Part shown: positions 36,809 through 45,203 of the stretch, one piece after another | Numbering within the stretch: the stretch's first letter is position 1 | Layout of the letters: the number at the start of each line of letters is the position of its first letter | DNA from: Chitinophagaceae bacterium | Lineage (GTDB): Bacteria; Bacteroidota; Bacteroidia; Chitinophagales; Chitinophagaceae | Assembly (NCBI GenBank): GCA_016702745.1 | Contig: JADJDJ010000001.1 | Coordinates: 1,240,001 to 1,304,000 of the forward strand | Length of the DNA: 64,000 bases | Direction: 5' to 3' | Notes under the pieces: generated by a model | Database searches by the model: none | Told to the model about the DNA's origin: nothing | What the model saw: the letters and a program-made list of their open reading frames with translations, nothing else | Program-made: the position numbers and the translations under genes

Positions 36809-37484
36809 GTAATTGAATTAAATCAGCTACCCCTTCTGTAGCCGCTTTTTCAATGATATGTAATCCGGGAACAGAAGGCAGGGAAGGAATTTTCTTATCA
36901 ATGACAAAAACAGGTATACCAGGTTGTATATAATTCACTAAACCGGCTGCAGGATACACCACTAGTGAGGTTCCCACCACTACAAATATATCTGCGCTGT
37001 TCACCACCGGTATTGCTTCCTGTATCATGGGTACCGGTTCCTCAAACCAAACAATATGCGGCCGGTACTGACAACCATCTTCAGCCAGATCTCCCAAATG
37101 GATATCTTCTCTGATCTCTTTTACTATTGATTCATCCTGCTCACTGCGCATTTTAAAAATTTCGCCATGCAGGTGCATTACTTTATTTGATCCGCCCCGC
37201 TCATGCAGGTCGTCTATATTTTGGGTAATGATAGTAACATCAAAATCTTTTTCCAGACTGGCGAGTCCGGTATGAGCAGCATTAGGTAAAGCAGCCGCCA
37301 CATCTTTTCTGCGCATATTATAAAAATCAAGTACCAGTTGCTGGTTGCGGTACCAGGCACGGGGTGTGGCTACTTCAGTTACCTGGTATCCTTCCCATAG
37401 TCCGTCGCTATCGCGAAAGGTTCGCAAACCACTTTCTGCACTGATACCGGCTCCGGAGAGTACCACCAGTTTTTTCTTAGCCAT
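36792..37484 (-). CDS. cobB: NAD-dependent protein deacylase (sirtuin)
   Basis: Removes acyl groups from lysines using NAD. I start at ATG 37484 (MAKKKLVVLSGAGISAESG), since the in-frame codon at 37490 is TTG. Motifs: GAGISAESG (about 9-17), TFRDSDGLW, TQNIDDLHERGG, catalytic His in LHGEIF, VGTSLVVYPAAGL. The four zinc cysteines of most sirtuins are absent: only DGCQYRPHIVWFEE remains. FYNMRR offers the YxxR pair of SIRT5/CobB class III enzymes, which bind succinyl- or malonyl-lysine, so desuccinylase activity is likely. Confidence 0.9.
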   Translation of the reverse strand: MAKKKLVVLSGAGISAESGLRTFRDSDGLWEGYQVTEVATPRAWYRNQQLVLDFYNMRRKDVAAALPNAAHTGLASLEKDFDVTIITQNIDDLHERGGSNKVMHLHGEIFKMRSEQDESIVKEIREDIHLGDLAEDGCQYRPHIVWFEEPVPMIQEAIPVVNSADIFVVVGTSLVVYPAAGLVNYIQPGIPVFVIDKKIPSLPSVPGLHIIEKAATEGVADLIQLLKTQY

Positions 37485-37490
37485 GGTCAA

Positions 37491-38128
37491 ATGTAAGACA
37501 AGAAGCTAAAAGTATATTTCATTCACAGTGCCCTGAGGGCAGAGAGGCTGAGCGGGCAGCGCTTTCGCGGAGGCTTAACCGCTAAGACGCAAGGGCGCAA
37601 AGAATATTTCGGTGAAAGCTAAACTTCTCTGTGTAAACTTTATTTACTCTTTTCTCCGCGGTAAAAACCACTGCGAATCCTTGCGCCCTTGCGTCTTTGC
37701 GGTTAAATCTCTTTCTGATTTTTCGAAGCAAAAAATTATTTACAAAATATACATCTCTGCGAGAACTCTGCGCTCTCCTGTTTTCTGCCGTTAATCTCTC
37801 CAACAAAGACACAAAGCACACAAAGGGAAGAGAAATTTTTCCCGCAAAGAACACTAAGGGCGCTCGAAGAGTCCTTTGGACAAAAAATCTTCGCGTCATT
37901 GCGTCTTAGCGGTTAAGCCTCAGCGAAGACTCTGCGCTCTTCTGTTCTCTGCCGTGAATCTCTCCCACAAAGACACAAAGCACACAAAGGGAAGAGAAAT
38001 TTTTCCCGCAAAGAACACTAAGGGCGCTCGAAGAGTCCTTTGGACAAAAATCTTCGCGTCATTACGTCTTAGCGGTTAAGCCTCAGCGAAGACTCTGCGC
38101 TCTCCTGTTCTCTGCGGTGAATCTCTTT
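37491..38128. repeat. 638-bp non-coding repeat region: inverted repeat plus 163/164-bp tandem units
   Basis: No gene is supported here. An inverted pair, TTAACCGCTAAGACGCAAGG at 37576 and the complementary CCTTGCGTCTTTGCGGTTAA near 37687-37706, encloses about 80 bases. From 37766 a unit starting CTCTGCGCTCTCCTG repeats at 37930 (164 bp later) and 38093 (163 bp later, truncated), so there are two full copies and a 36-bp start of a third that runs into the end of the VWA gene. The copies are nearly identical and contain ACAAAGACACAAAGCACAC and CGCAAAGAACACTAAGGG. Short ORFs inside are by-products of the repeats. Confidence 0.8.
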
Positions 38129-39814
38129 TTATTTCTTCGCCAGCAATGTCCCCGTTTGCACCAGACTGATGAATTCCGCCCGGTAACCATTCGCATCTAT
38201 TCCTTTAGCTGATCTTGCCAGGTTCAATACCTGCTCATAATTGCCCTGTTGTATAAATGCCGAGCTTCTGAGCAGGAGTCCGAATTCAGCCACCGCAGCA
38301 GAGAAACGGAAATTATCGGAAGTCGCCGCCAGTGATTTATGATCATCCATGACCGGATGTACAATCAGTTTGCTGATACTGCCTTCCGGTTCTTTATACC
38401 TGAGTTTGATAGTCAGCATTTCTTTGCTGTTGCCTGTACTCTTTTTTTCATTGGCCTGGTATTTCAACGGATCAACGGATACCGTGAAATTATCTTTCAC
38501 TCCTACCGGAATAATTTCATAGAGTGCAGTTACAGTATGCCCACTGCCCAGTTCACCCGCATCTTTTAAATCATCATTAAAATCCTCTGCGGCCAGCATC
38601 CGGTTCTCATACCCGATCAGCCGGTAAGCCTGAACTTTAGCGGGATTGAACTCGATCTGGATTTTGACATCTTTGGCAATGGTAAACAGGGTACTCCCAA
38701 ATTCATTCACCAGTACTTTACGGGCTTCATTGATATTATCAATATACGAGTGATTGCCATTTCCTTTATCTGCCAGCTGCTGCATTTTACTGTCCTGGTA
38801 ATTTCCCATCCCATAACCCAACACGGATAAAAACACGCCACTCTTTCTTTCTTCTTCAATCAATCTTACCAGTTCATCTTCACTGCTCACACCCACATTA
38901 AAATCTCCATCGGTTGCCAGGATGATCCGGTTATTTCCACCTTTTATAAAATGTTCCCTGGCGGTCTTATAAGCCAGTTTAATTCCTTCCCCTCCTGCTG
39001 TTGAGCCACCTGATTGCAGGTTGTCAATGGCCTCCCTGATAGCTTTTTTATTGCCACCATTGGTGGATGGAAGCACCAGTCCTGCATTGCCTGCATATAC
39101 CACAATGGCTACTTTATCATCCTGACGCAACTGATCAGTTAATAATTTCATTGATGCCTGAACCAGTGGCAGTTTATTCGGTTCGCCCATAGAGCCGGAT
39201 ACATCAATCAGGAAAACCATATTGGAGGCTGGCAGGTTTTCCATTGGAATTTCTTTGCCCTGTAATCCGATATGCACCAGTTTGTGTTGCGGGTTCCAGG
39301 GGCAGTCCGACATTTCTGAATTCACCGCAAAGGGTTCTTTGTTTTCCGGTCTGGTATAGCTGTAATCAAAATAATTGATCATTTCCTCAATCCGAACGGC
39401 ACCTGCCGGAGGCAATGAACCGTTTTGCAGGAAGCGCCTGACATTACTATAAGCTGCTTCATCCACATCAATGGAAAATGTGGAAAGTGGATTTTGAGTG
39501 GCGGCCAGAAATTTATTTTCAACAATGACATCATAACCTTCCGAATCATATAAAGCTTTCTGATCTATAACTTCATTTTTACCATGGTCTTCTGGTGCTA
39601 CTACTGCTTCATCGCTTACAACGGTTGTAGTCTGTTTTTGATTAGCCTCTTGTTGCGGTGGTGGCGGTGCTGGTATCAGTTGAGACTCATCTGTTTTGGG
39701 TGGAGGCTCATTCAAGTTATACACCTGTCTGGACGAAGTTTTTTTCCCTTCATGATCACAGGCAATAAAAGTGCAAAGCAGCATGGCTGCCAGTAAGGCG
39801 GTTTTGATTTTCAT
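38129..39814 (-). CDS. von Willebrand factor A lipoprotein (YfbK-like)
   Basis: A 561-residue envelope lipoprotein with signal MKIKTALLAAMLLCTFIAC (Cys 19) and a Pro/Gln-rich linker. An N-terminal segment PLSTFSIDVDEAAYSNVRRFL and RIEEMINYFDYSY is the vWF_A N-terminal region of this family. The VWA domain (about 195-370) has the complete metal site: DVSGSMGEPNK, then STAGGEG and TDGDFNVG. The C-terminal part (about 385-555) is DUF3520-like. It likely binds a partner protein through a divalent metal. Its start context CCAAAAAGTATAGACCATG is nearly the same as that of the next gene upstream. Confidence 0.9.
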   Translation of the reverse strand: MKIKTALLAAMLLCTFIACDHEGKKTSSRQVYNLNEPPPKTDESQLIPAPPPPQQEANQKQTTTVVSDEAVVAPEDHGKNEVIDQKALYDSEGYDVIVENKFLAATQNPLSTFSIDVDEAAYSNVRRFLQNGSLPPAGAVRIEEMINYFDYSYTRPENKEPFAVNSEMSDCPWNPQHKLVHIGLQGKEIPMENLPASNMVFLIDVSGSMGEPNKLPLVQASMKLLTDQLRQDDKVAIVVYAGNAGLVLPSTNGGNKKAIREAIDNLQSGGSTAGGEGIKLAYKTAREHFIKGGNNRIILATDGDFNVGVSSEDELVRLIEEERKSGVFLSVLGYGMGNYQDSKMQQLADKGNGNHSYIDNINEARKVLVNEFGSTLFTIAKDVKIQIEFNPAKVQAYRLIGYENRMLAAEDFNDDLKDAGELGSGHTVTALYEIIPVGVKDNFTVSVDPLKYQANEKKSTGNSKEMLTIKLRYKEPEGSISKLIVHPVMDDHKSLAATSDNFRFSAAVAEFGLLLRSSAFIQQGNYEQVLNLARSAKGIDANGYRAEFISLVQTGTLLAKK

Positions 39815-39875
39815 GGTCTATACTTTTTGGCGTTATAGCATCTAAGATGCCGGAGTAAGTTATTTGCATAAAACA

Positions 39876-39900
39876 GGCCCTGTATTTTTGATACAGGGCC
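39876..39900 (-). terminator. Terminator of the 130-residue protein gene
   Basis: GGCCCTGTAT (39876-39885) and ATACAGGGCC (39891-39900) form a perfect 10-bp stem with a five-base loop. On the minus strand it lies six bases after the stop of the small gene and is followed by TGTTTTATG. Confidence 0.75.
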
Positions 39901-39906
39901 CATTCT

Positions 39907-40299
39907 TTATTTTGATTTCAGGAGAAGAATATTGTTTCCGTTTTGTTTCAGTTCGAGACTATCAGCTGTGAGTTTGCTGACTTCATATAATATCTCCAAT
40001 GAATCGGAAGGCGTTTTCTGAATAAGCAATCCCAGGCTGTCTTTCCAGGAATAGTAAAGCGTATCCGCTTTTACGGAATCACCGGCTGCGAAGTATGCAA
40101 TACCATCTTTCCTGAATTCCCAATGTAAACGGGCAATTGTTGAGTCGGGCAAGGCCTTTGTTTCACCGGCCCATTTTCCAATAATCCACTCCTTGTTGAT
40201 CCCCTTGTCAATGGGTTTCTCTGTTTTCTTTTTAATGACAAAAAAATAAATACCTGTCCCGGCTGCCGCAACGAGCAGCCCGATCAATACATTTTTCAT
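39907..40299 (-). CDS. Membrane-anchored hypothetical protein
   Basis: A 130-residue protein with one N-terminal membrane helix (MKNVLIGLLVAAAGTGIYFFVIKKK) and a small periplasmic beta domain beginning WIIGKWAGETK and with HWEFRKDGIAYF, YYSWKDSLGLLIQK and LEILYEVSKLTADSLEL. The pattern is that of lipocalin-like domains (GxW near the start). Partner and function are unknown. The start context CTAAAAAGTATAGCCATG matches that of the VWA lipoprotein gene downstream. Confidence 0.6.
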   Translation of the reverse strand: MKNVLIGLLVAAAGTGIYFFVIKKKTEKPIDKGINKEWIIGKWAGETKALPDSTIARLHWEFRKDGIAYFAAGDSVKADTLYYSWKDSLGLLIQKTPSDSLEILYEVSKLTADSLELKQNGNNILLLKSK

Positions 40300-40388
40300 G
40301 GCTATACTTTTTAGGTTAACGTGACTATGTACATTGATACCAGGAGACAGGAAAAAGTAACCTTCGGGAAATGTTAAAGGGGGAGGAA

Positions 40389-40662
40389 CGGGATATTAAG
40401 ATATTAGGATATTGCTTCGCCCGCCGTAGTCTTTGCGAAGGAGGGATCGCCCGCCGTAGCTTTTGCGAAGGAGGAGGATTATGATATTTGGATATTAGAT
40501 ATTAGGATTTTGCTTCGCCCGCCGTAGCCTTGGCGAAGGCAGGGATATAGTATGTTGAGAAGTTGAGATGTTGAGAAGATCCGGGCGCCAAGTATGTTTA
40601 TTTTATACATTACCGTTTCCGGCATAAGGACTCTCGACTATCGACTAAAGACTATCGACTGT
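40389..40662. repeat. Composite repeat island B
   Basis: Non-coding. GGATATTN octamers (40390-40413 and 40475-40511) alternate with three GC cores at 40414-40445, 40446-40474 and 40512-40544, each of the form CGCCCGCCGTAG...GCGAAGG. Then come TTGAGAAGTTGAG repeats (40552-40579) and GACTATCGACT-type repeats (40630-40662) that reach the stop codon of the EVE gene. Bases 40300-40388 hold nothing recognisable apart from the leader of the 130-residue gene. Confidence 0.75.
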
Positions 40663-41070
40663 CTACTCCCCCGCCAACTCCATCACCACTTTCCATTCTT
40701 CTTCACTAACCGGTTGAACAGAGAGCCGGCTGATTCTGACAAGGGCCATTTCTGTAAGTCGTTTGTCTTTTTTGATGGTTTCAAGACTAACAGGCAGCTT
40801 TAATTTTTTATATGGCTTCAAATCTACTGCCACCCAGCGATCGTTATCCGTGGTCGGATCGGGATAAGCTTCTTTAATCACTTTGGCAATTCCTACAATA
40901 CAAGTGCCTTCATTGCTATGATAAAATAATACTTCCTCCCCTTTTTTCATGGCACGGAGATGGAGCCGGGCCGCATAATTTCTTATTCCGCTCCAGCAGG
41001 TTTGTTTTTCTTTTACCAGGTCATCCCAGCTATATACAATGGGCTCTGATTTTGCCAGCCAATATGCCAT
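40663..41070 (-). CDS. EVE domain protein
   Basis: A 135-residue PUA-like protein of the EVE family (DUF55), which binds modified bases in nucleic acid. Visible signatures: YWLAKSEPIVYSWDDL at the start, CWSGIRNYAARLHLRAMKKGEEVLFYHS, ACI-type strand CIVGIAKVIKEAYPDPT, and RWVAVDLKPYKKL. The aromatic cage residues W, Y and the Ser in SEP fit the family. Full length. Its stop codon is embedded in GACTATCGACT repeats. It is a lone gene, not beside a restriction system. Confidence 0.9.
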   Translation of the reverse strand: MAYWLAKSEPIVYSWDDLVKEKQTCWSGIRNYAARLHLRAMKKGEEVLFYHSNEGTCIVGIAKVIKEAYPDPTTDNDRWVAVDLKPYKKLKLPVSLETIKKDKRLTEMALVRISRLSVQPVSEEEWKVVMELAGE

Positions 41071-41177
41071 TTTTAAATTTTTGTAAAAATAGTTGCTTTT
41101 CAGAAATCCGGTTTATCTCTTATCCACGTATCTGTAACTGTTATCTTATTTAAACCTTTTAAAATAAAATGTAAACC

Positions 41178-41741
41178 ATGAAATCGTTGAAATCAATGAG
41201 CCTGCTATTGGCTGCAGCATTTTTGTTTAATCTTTCTTATGCGCAAATGGGTAAAGAAAAAACAGTGGAAGTGGGCGGTGCCCCCATGTATCCTTCCAAA
41301 AATATTGTAGAAAATGCCGTGAACTCAGCAGACCACAGCACCCTGGTAGCTGCCGTGAAAGCTGCCGGACTGGTTGAAACCCTGCAGGGTTCAGGTCCCT
41401 TTACTGTGTTTGCTCCCACCAATGCAGCTTTTGATATGTTACCCAAGGGCACTGTTGAAATGCTGGTGAAACCAGAAAATAAAGCCGCCCTTACCGGCAT
41501 TCTTACTTATCATGTGGTGGCCGGTCGTTTAAGCAGCAAAGAACTGAATGAGTGGATCAAAAAGGGAAATGGTACGGCGGAACTGACCACAGTAGCCGGC
41601 GGGAAACTCTGGGTCATGAAAAAAGAGGGCAAATACTGGTTAAAGGATGAAAAAGGTGGAATGGCTTCAATAACTATTGAAAATGTGTACCAAAGCAATG
41701 GGGTCATCCATGTAATTGACCATGTGATGATGCCAAAATAA
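41178..41741 (+). CDS. Secreted fasciclin (FAS1) domain protein
   Basis: A 187-residue exported protein: signal peptide MKSLKSMSLLLAAAFLFNLSYAQ, a short linker, then one FAS1 domain. The H1 motif GPFTVFAPTNAAFDMLPKGT and the YH/H2 region LTYHVVAGRLSSKEL and GVIHVIDHVMMPK are complete. FAS1 domains mediate adhesion or binding of small ligands. The gene is alone on the plus strand between minus-strand genes. Confidence 0.9.
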   Translation: MKSLKSMSLLLAAAFLFNLSYAQMGKEKTVEVGGAPMYPSKNIVENAVNSADHSTLVAAVKAAGLVETLQGSGPFTVFAPTNAAFDMLPKGTVEMLVKPENKAALTGILTYHVVAGRLSSKELNEWIKKGNGTAELTTVAGGKLWVMKKEGKYWLKDEKGGMASITIENVYQSNGVIHVIDHVMMPK

Positions 41742-41829
41742 GGAGAAAGCAACCCTTTTTACAGGTATAGCGTTCTGATATTATATCCGTTTCCTTCAGC
41801 ATATATTCCTTGTATTGCTATCAAACGGG

Positions 41830-41856
41830 CCGGTCTCCCTAAGAGACCGGTCTTTT
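41830..41856 (+). terminator. Terminator after the fasciclin gene
   Basis: CCGGTCTC (41830-41837) pairs with GAGACCGG (41843-41850) with a five-base loop, followed by TCTTTTTT. It may also act for the convergent gene ending at 41857. Confidence 0.8.
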
Positions 41857-42579
41857 TTATGACCAGCCCGATGCCAGCACATCGGCTAAATGCATGGTCC
41901 GGAGGGCATAGCCCTTATGATTGATATAGCCCTGCAGGTGCATCAGGCAGGAGAGATCAGTAGAGATCAGGTAATCGGCGCCTGTGGCCAGTGCGTTTTC
42001 CACTTTTTGCTCCCCCATGCCGATAGAAATGGCTTCAAATTTTACGGCAAACGTTCCGCCAAAGCCGCAGCAGGTTTCCACATCATTCATTTCGGTGAGT
42101 TGCAGTCCTTTTACTTTCGACAGTAACTGCCTGGGTTCTGCTTTGATCCGGCATTCCCGGAGACCGGCACAGCTGTCGTGATAAGTTGCCTTCCCGTTCA
42201 GGCTCGCGCCGAAATCATTTACTTTTAAAACATTGATGAGGAACTCACTCAGTTCAAAAATTCGTTTGCCGGTATCCTGCACTTCATGATGAAGGGAGGA
42301 ATTATCAAATAATTTAGAATAATAATTACGGACGAACCCCACACAACTGGCGCTTGGTGATACTATATAATCGGTGCCATTAAAATCCTTCAGAAATTTC
42401 TGGCAAACCGATTTTGATTCTTCCCAGAAGCCCGCATTGAAAGCAGGCTGTCCGCAACAGGTCTGGTTCGTGTTATAAGACACTTTACATCCGGCTTTCT
42501 CCAGCACTTTCACCATATTGAAAGCGGTATCCGGATAAAGCTGGTCTACAAAGCACGGTATGAAAACTTGTACGTTCAA
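41857..42579 (-). CDS. lutA: LutA/YkgE-type iron-sulfur oxidoreductase subunit
   Basis: A 240-residue cytosolic protein with two cysteine-rich CCG domains: CCGQPAFNAGFW (about residue 41) and CCGFGGTFAVKF (about 168), plus PSASCVGFVR and HDSCAGLRECRI. These match LutA, one of three proteins that oxidise L-lactate. LutB and LutC are not adjacent, so the partner genes must lie elsewhere, or the protein works with another Fe-S enzyme. The gene follows a small lipoprotein gene with one base between them and may share its transcript. Confidence 0.85.
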   Translation of the reverse strand: MNVQVFIPCFVDQLYPDTAFNMVKVLEKAGCKVSYNTNQTCCGQPAFNAGFWEESKSVCQKFLKDFNGTDYIVSPSASCVGFVRNYYSKLFDNSSLHHEVQDTGKRIFELSEFLINVLKVNDFGASLNGKATYHDSCAGLRECRIKAEPRQLLSKVKGLQLTEMNDVETCCGFGGTFAVKFEAISIGMGEQKVENALATGADYLISTDLSCLMHLQGYINHKGYALRTMHLADVLASGWS

Positions 42580-42580
42580 C

Positions 42581-42994
42581 TTACTGATTGTTTTTGAGAT
42601 AAACTTTCAATGGAATATAATCACCTTCCACCGGGTCCATCACTTTAATCTCTCCGCTGTTTTTGTCGATCTCGAAATCGTAATAGGTTTCAAAACGATC
42701 ATCCCCGTTGTATCCTGCTTTCACCAGATAAGTCCGGTCGGTAGTATCCGTGATAAAAGCTATCCCATGACGGTGATTACTGAATGAATCGATATAGTTA
42801 TTACTCTTGATAATAAATGGAATGGTGAGCAAGGTATCGGTCACCGCAGTTTCTTTCGCCACAGGCATCGGTTCTTCATTCACCGGGCCTAAGACAGCCG
42901 TTGTATCTTTACCGGTTACAGTTTCCGGGTTATCCTGTTTTTTATTATTACAGGAGATGGCAAAAACAAGGATGGCGACAAGTAGTAATTTCAT
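42581..42994 (-). CDS. Hypothetical lipoprotein
   Basis: A 137-residue lipoprotein: MKLLLVAILVFAISC (lipobox Cys 15), a Thr/Glu-rich linker to about residue 55, then a domain with HGIAFITDTTDRTYLVKAGYNGDDRFETYYDFEIDKNSGEI. The last part looks like a PASTA- or PepSY-like sheet, but I do not recognise the family. It lies between ribH and the LutA-like gene on the same strand with short gaps. Confidence 0.55.
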   Translation of the reverse strand: MKLLLVAILVFAISCNNKKQDNPETVTGKDTTAVLGPVNEEPMPVAKETAVTDTLLTIPFIIKSNNYIDSFSNHRHGIAFITDTTDRTYLVKAGYNGDDRFETYYDFEIDKNSGEIKVMDPVEGDYIPLKVYLKNNQ

Positions 42995-43008
42995 ATAGAT
43001 CAGTTTAA

Positions 43009-43491
43009 TTATTTCAGGTTGATCATTTTCAGGGCAGTGACTGCGGCTTCCACGCCTTTATGACCATGCTTACCGCCCATTCTCTCCCGTGCCTGTTCTT
43101 CATTGTTCACTGTCAGCACGGCAAAAATGCTTGGAACCGGCAAAAGCAGGTTCAGTTGCAGTACGCCATCAGTTACAGCCCGGCATACATAGTCAAAATG
43201 CGGAGTATCCCCCTGTATCACACAGCCGATGGCAATATACGCATGGGCTCTTTTCTTTTTGCCGGACTCTTCCCAATGCTGTTTGATGGCAAAAGGAATT
43301 TCAAAAGCACCAGGAACCGTGAGTGTATTTATTTTTCTTACACCCAGTCTTTCCAGTTCTTCCCGGCAGCCTCTTTCCAGTTCATCGGTGATCGCTGCAT
43401 TCCATTCTGTTTTCACCAAAACAACACAGGCATCCTTTTTAAGAATGCCCGTACTGGTTTGCAATAATTTGCTGTTATTGATATCCGCCAT
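43009..43491 (-). CDS. ribH: 6,7-dimethyl-8-ribityllumazine synthase
   Basis: Penultimate enzyme of riboflavin synthesis. The 160-residue protein has the family motifs VKTEWNAAITDEL, VPGAFEIPFAIK, AIGCVIQGDTPHFDYVC (with the catalytic His in PHF) and GVLQLNLLLPVPSIFAVLTVNNEEQA. Length is normal for the icosahedral or pentameric enzyme. It begins three bases after the preceding TPR gene, so it is co-transcribed with it; the other rib genes are absent. Confidence 0.96.
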   Translation of the reverse strand: MADINNSKLLQTSTGILKKDACVVLVKTEWNAAITDELERGCREELERLGVRKINTLTVPGAFEIPFAIKQHWEESGKKKRAHAYIAIGCVIQGDTPHFDYVCRAVTDGVLQLNLLLPVPSIFAVLTVNNEEQARERMGGKHGHKGVEAAVTALKMINLK

Positions 43492-43494
43492 ATT

Positions 43495-44184
43495 TTATTT
43501 ATCAGTGCTGTACACGCCCATCTGCGCCAGATTGTTGTCGGCGTCAAAAGCCTGCTGGGTTTTAGGGAATTTTTCTTTCAGTTCTTTATAAAGAGCGGTT
43601 GCTGTCTTCGGGTCATTCATGGTTTTTTGCGCCAGGTAGGCTGCCATGTACAAACAATCTGCTGCAAAAGCTTCATCTTTTTCAAAAGCTGCGGCTGCTT
43701 TTTTATAATAGCTGAGTGCATCAGCATTTTTACCCAGATCCGCATAGGCATCACCCAGGAGTTTATAAGCTCTGGATTGCATGGGTTTGGATGAGGAGCT
43801 GAATTTTTTGAGATACTTTACTGCTTTCTCATTTTCGTTGAGCTTGATATAACAGCTGCCTGCATAAAAATTAGCCATATTTCCGGCCTTGGTACCGCCA
43901 TATTTATCAATCACTTTCAGAAAGCCCCAGTACTGTCCGTCGCCGTTCAGCGCTTTCACTACAGAATCCTGGCGATAATATTCTTCTGCCTTGAACATGG
44001 ATTCAGTGGCTTTTACTTCCTTGGGTTTTTGAACAAAATTGCTGTATGCATACCAGCCACCGGCCAGTAAGATAACGGCCACACTGATGATAGTGGTGAG
44101 TTTGCCATATTTGCCCCAGAAATCTTTTGCTTTGGCGATTGCCACCTGCTCATCAAATTCCTTCACATTTTGCTTGTCTGCCAT
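43495..44184 (-). CDS. Membrane-anchored TPR protein (YfgM-like)
   Basis: A 229-residue protein with one N-terminal membrane helix (about 27-47, KLTTIISVAVILLAGGWYAYSNF) and a periplasmic TPR domain of about four repeats (NFYAGSCYIKLNENEKAVKYLKKF, AYKLLGDAYADLGKNADALSYYKKA, ADCLYMAAYLAQKTMNDPKTATALYKEL). The topology equals that of E. coli YfgM, a chaperone-like partner of the secretion machinery. The pairing with ribH is common in Bacteroidota. It follows pdhA with 23 bases between. Confidence 0.78.
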   Translation of the reverse strand: MADKQNVKEFDEQVAIAKAKDFWGKYGKLTTIISVAVILLAGGWYAYSNFVQKPKEVKATESMFKAEEYYRQDSVVKALNGDGQYWGFLKVIDKYGGTKAGNMANFYAGSCYIKLNENEKAVKYLKKFSSSSKPMQSRAYKLLGDAYADLGKNADALSYYKKAAAAFEKDEAFAADCLYMAAYLAQKTMNDPKTATALYKELKEKFPKTQQAFDADNNLAQMGVYSTDK

Positions 44185-44207
44185 ACGTTATTTTCAGTTT
44201 ACAATGA

Positions 44208-45203
44208 TTAGTCTACAATAAAAGGATAATTCGCATCTACATAAACATCTTTCAGTACCTCATTATCATCCGGCCATGGGCTTTCCTCAGCGAATTTCAG
44301 GGATTCAGCCACGATGGCATCCACCCGCTGGTTGATCGCATTAATTTCTTCCTGCGTAGCCAGTTTACCGGTGAGGATGGTATTCACTACCTGAGTCAGC
44401 GGATCTCTGCCCTTGTACTCATCAACTTCTTCCTTGGTACGGTATTTCTGGGGATCACTGATAGAGTGACCTTTGTAACGGTAAGTTTTAATCTCCAACA
44501 GTGTGGGTCCGCCTTTTTCACGTGCACGGGTCACAGCACGGCTGATGCCTTCGTGCACCGTCTCAGGAGCCATCCCGTCAATGGTATCTGCCGGCATTTC
44601 ATAAGCATCCGCCAGCTTATAAATATCAATCACGTTGGAAGTACGCTCAATAGAGGTACCCATCGCGTAGTTATTATTCTCACAGATAAAGATCACCGGA
44701 AGTTTCCAGAGCATGGCCAGGTTAAAGGTTTCATGCAACATACCCTGACGGGCAGCACCATCTCCAAAAAAGCAAAGCACAACATTATCTGTTCCGCGGT
44801 ATTGCTCGGCAAAAGCTAGACCGGCACCGGTCCCGATCTGGGCACCTACGATACCATGTCCGCCATAGAAATTCACATCCTTACCAAAGAAGTGCATACT
44901 GCCTCCCTTGCCTTTCGCACAACCGGTCGCCTTACCATAGAGTTCCGCCATACAACTGTTGACTGAAACGCCTTTGGCAATCGCCAGACCGTGATCACGG
45001 TAGGCAGTGATAAAAAGGTCATCCGGTTTAGTAGCGGTCATACATCCCGCTGCAATTGCTTCCTGCCCGATATAGGCATGGAAGAAACCACGGATCTTCC
45101 CTTCCATTTTATACTTTTCTTCGGCTGCTAGTTCGAACTGACGTATCAGCTGCATAAGCTCATACCAGTACAAATAAGTTTCTTTGGAAAATTTTACGGC
45201 CAC
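44208..45203 (-). CDS. pdhA: Pyruvate dehydrogenase E1 component, alpha subunit
   Basis: The thiamine-diphosphate half of the heterotetrameric E1 that decarboxylates pyruvate for acetyl-CoA. 331 residues. Thiamine motif GDGAARQGMLHETFNLAMLW (about 153-172) with ENNNYAMGTS, preceded by KGGSMHFF and GGHGIVGAQ, and followed by the phosphorylation-loop-like TYRYKGHSISDPQKYR. The beta subunit and E2 are not in this window. The same fold also serves branched-chain dehydrogenases, but the motifs agree best with PdhA. Confidence 0.92.
   Translation of the reverse strand: MAVKFSKETYLYWYELMQLIRQFELAAEEKYKMEGKIRGFFHAYIGQEAIAAGCMTATKPDDLFITAYRDHGLAIAKGVSVNSCMAELYGKATGCAKGKGGSMHFFGKDVNFYGGHGIVGAQIGTGAGLAFAEQYRGTDNVVLCFFGDGAARQGMLHETFNLAMLWKLPVIFICENNNYAMGTSIERTSNVIDIYKLADAYEMPADTIDGMAPETVHEGISRAVTRAREKGGPTLLEIKTYRYKGHSISDPQKYRTKEEVDEYKGRDPLTQVVNTILTGKLATQEEINAINQRVDAIVAESLKFAEESPWPDDNEVLKDVYVDANYPFIVD

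Noticed and set aside
37697..38079. Two overlapping short ORFs inside the 163/164-bp tandem repeat
   Set aside because: Their products are the same repeated words because the DNA repeats, they lack a start context or codon pattern like the neighbours, and they lie in a non-coding repeat.
41857..42579. A full lactate utilisation (Lut) operon
   Set aside because: Only the LutA-like subunit is present; the neighbours are a lipoprotein, ribH and a fasciclin gene.
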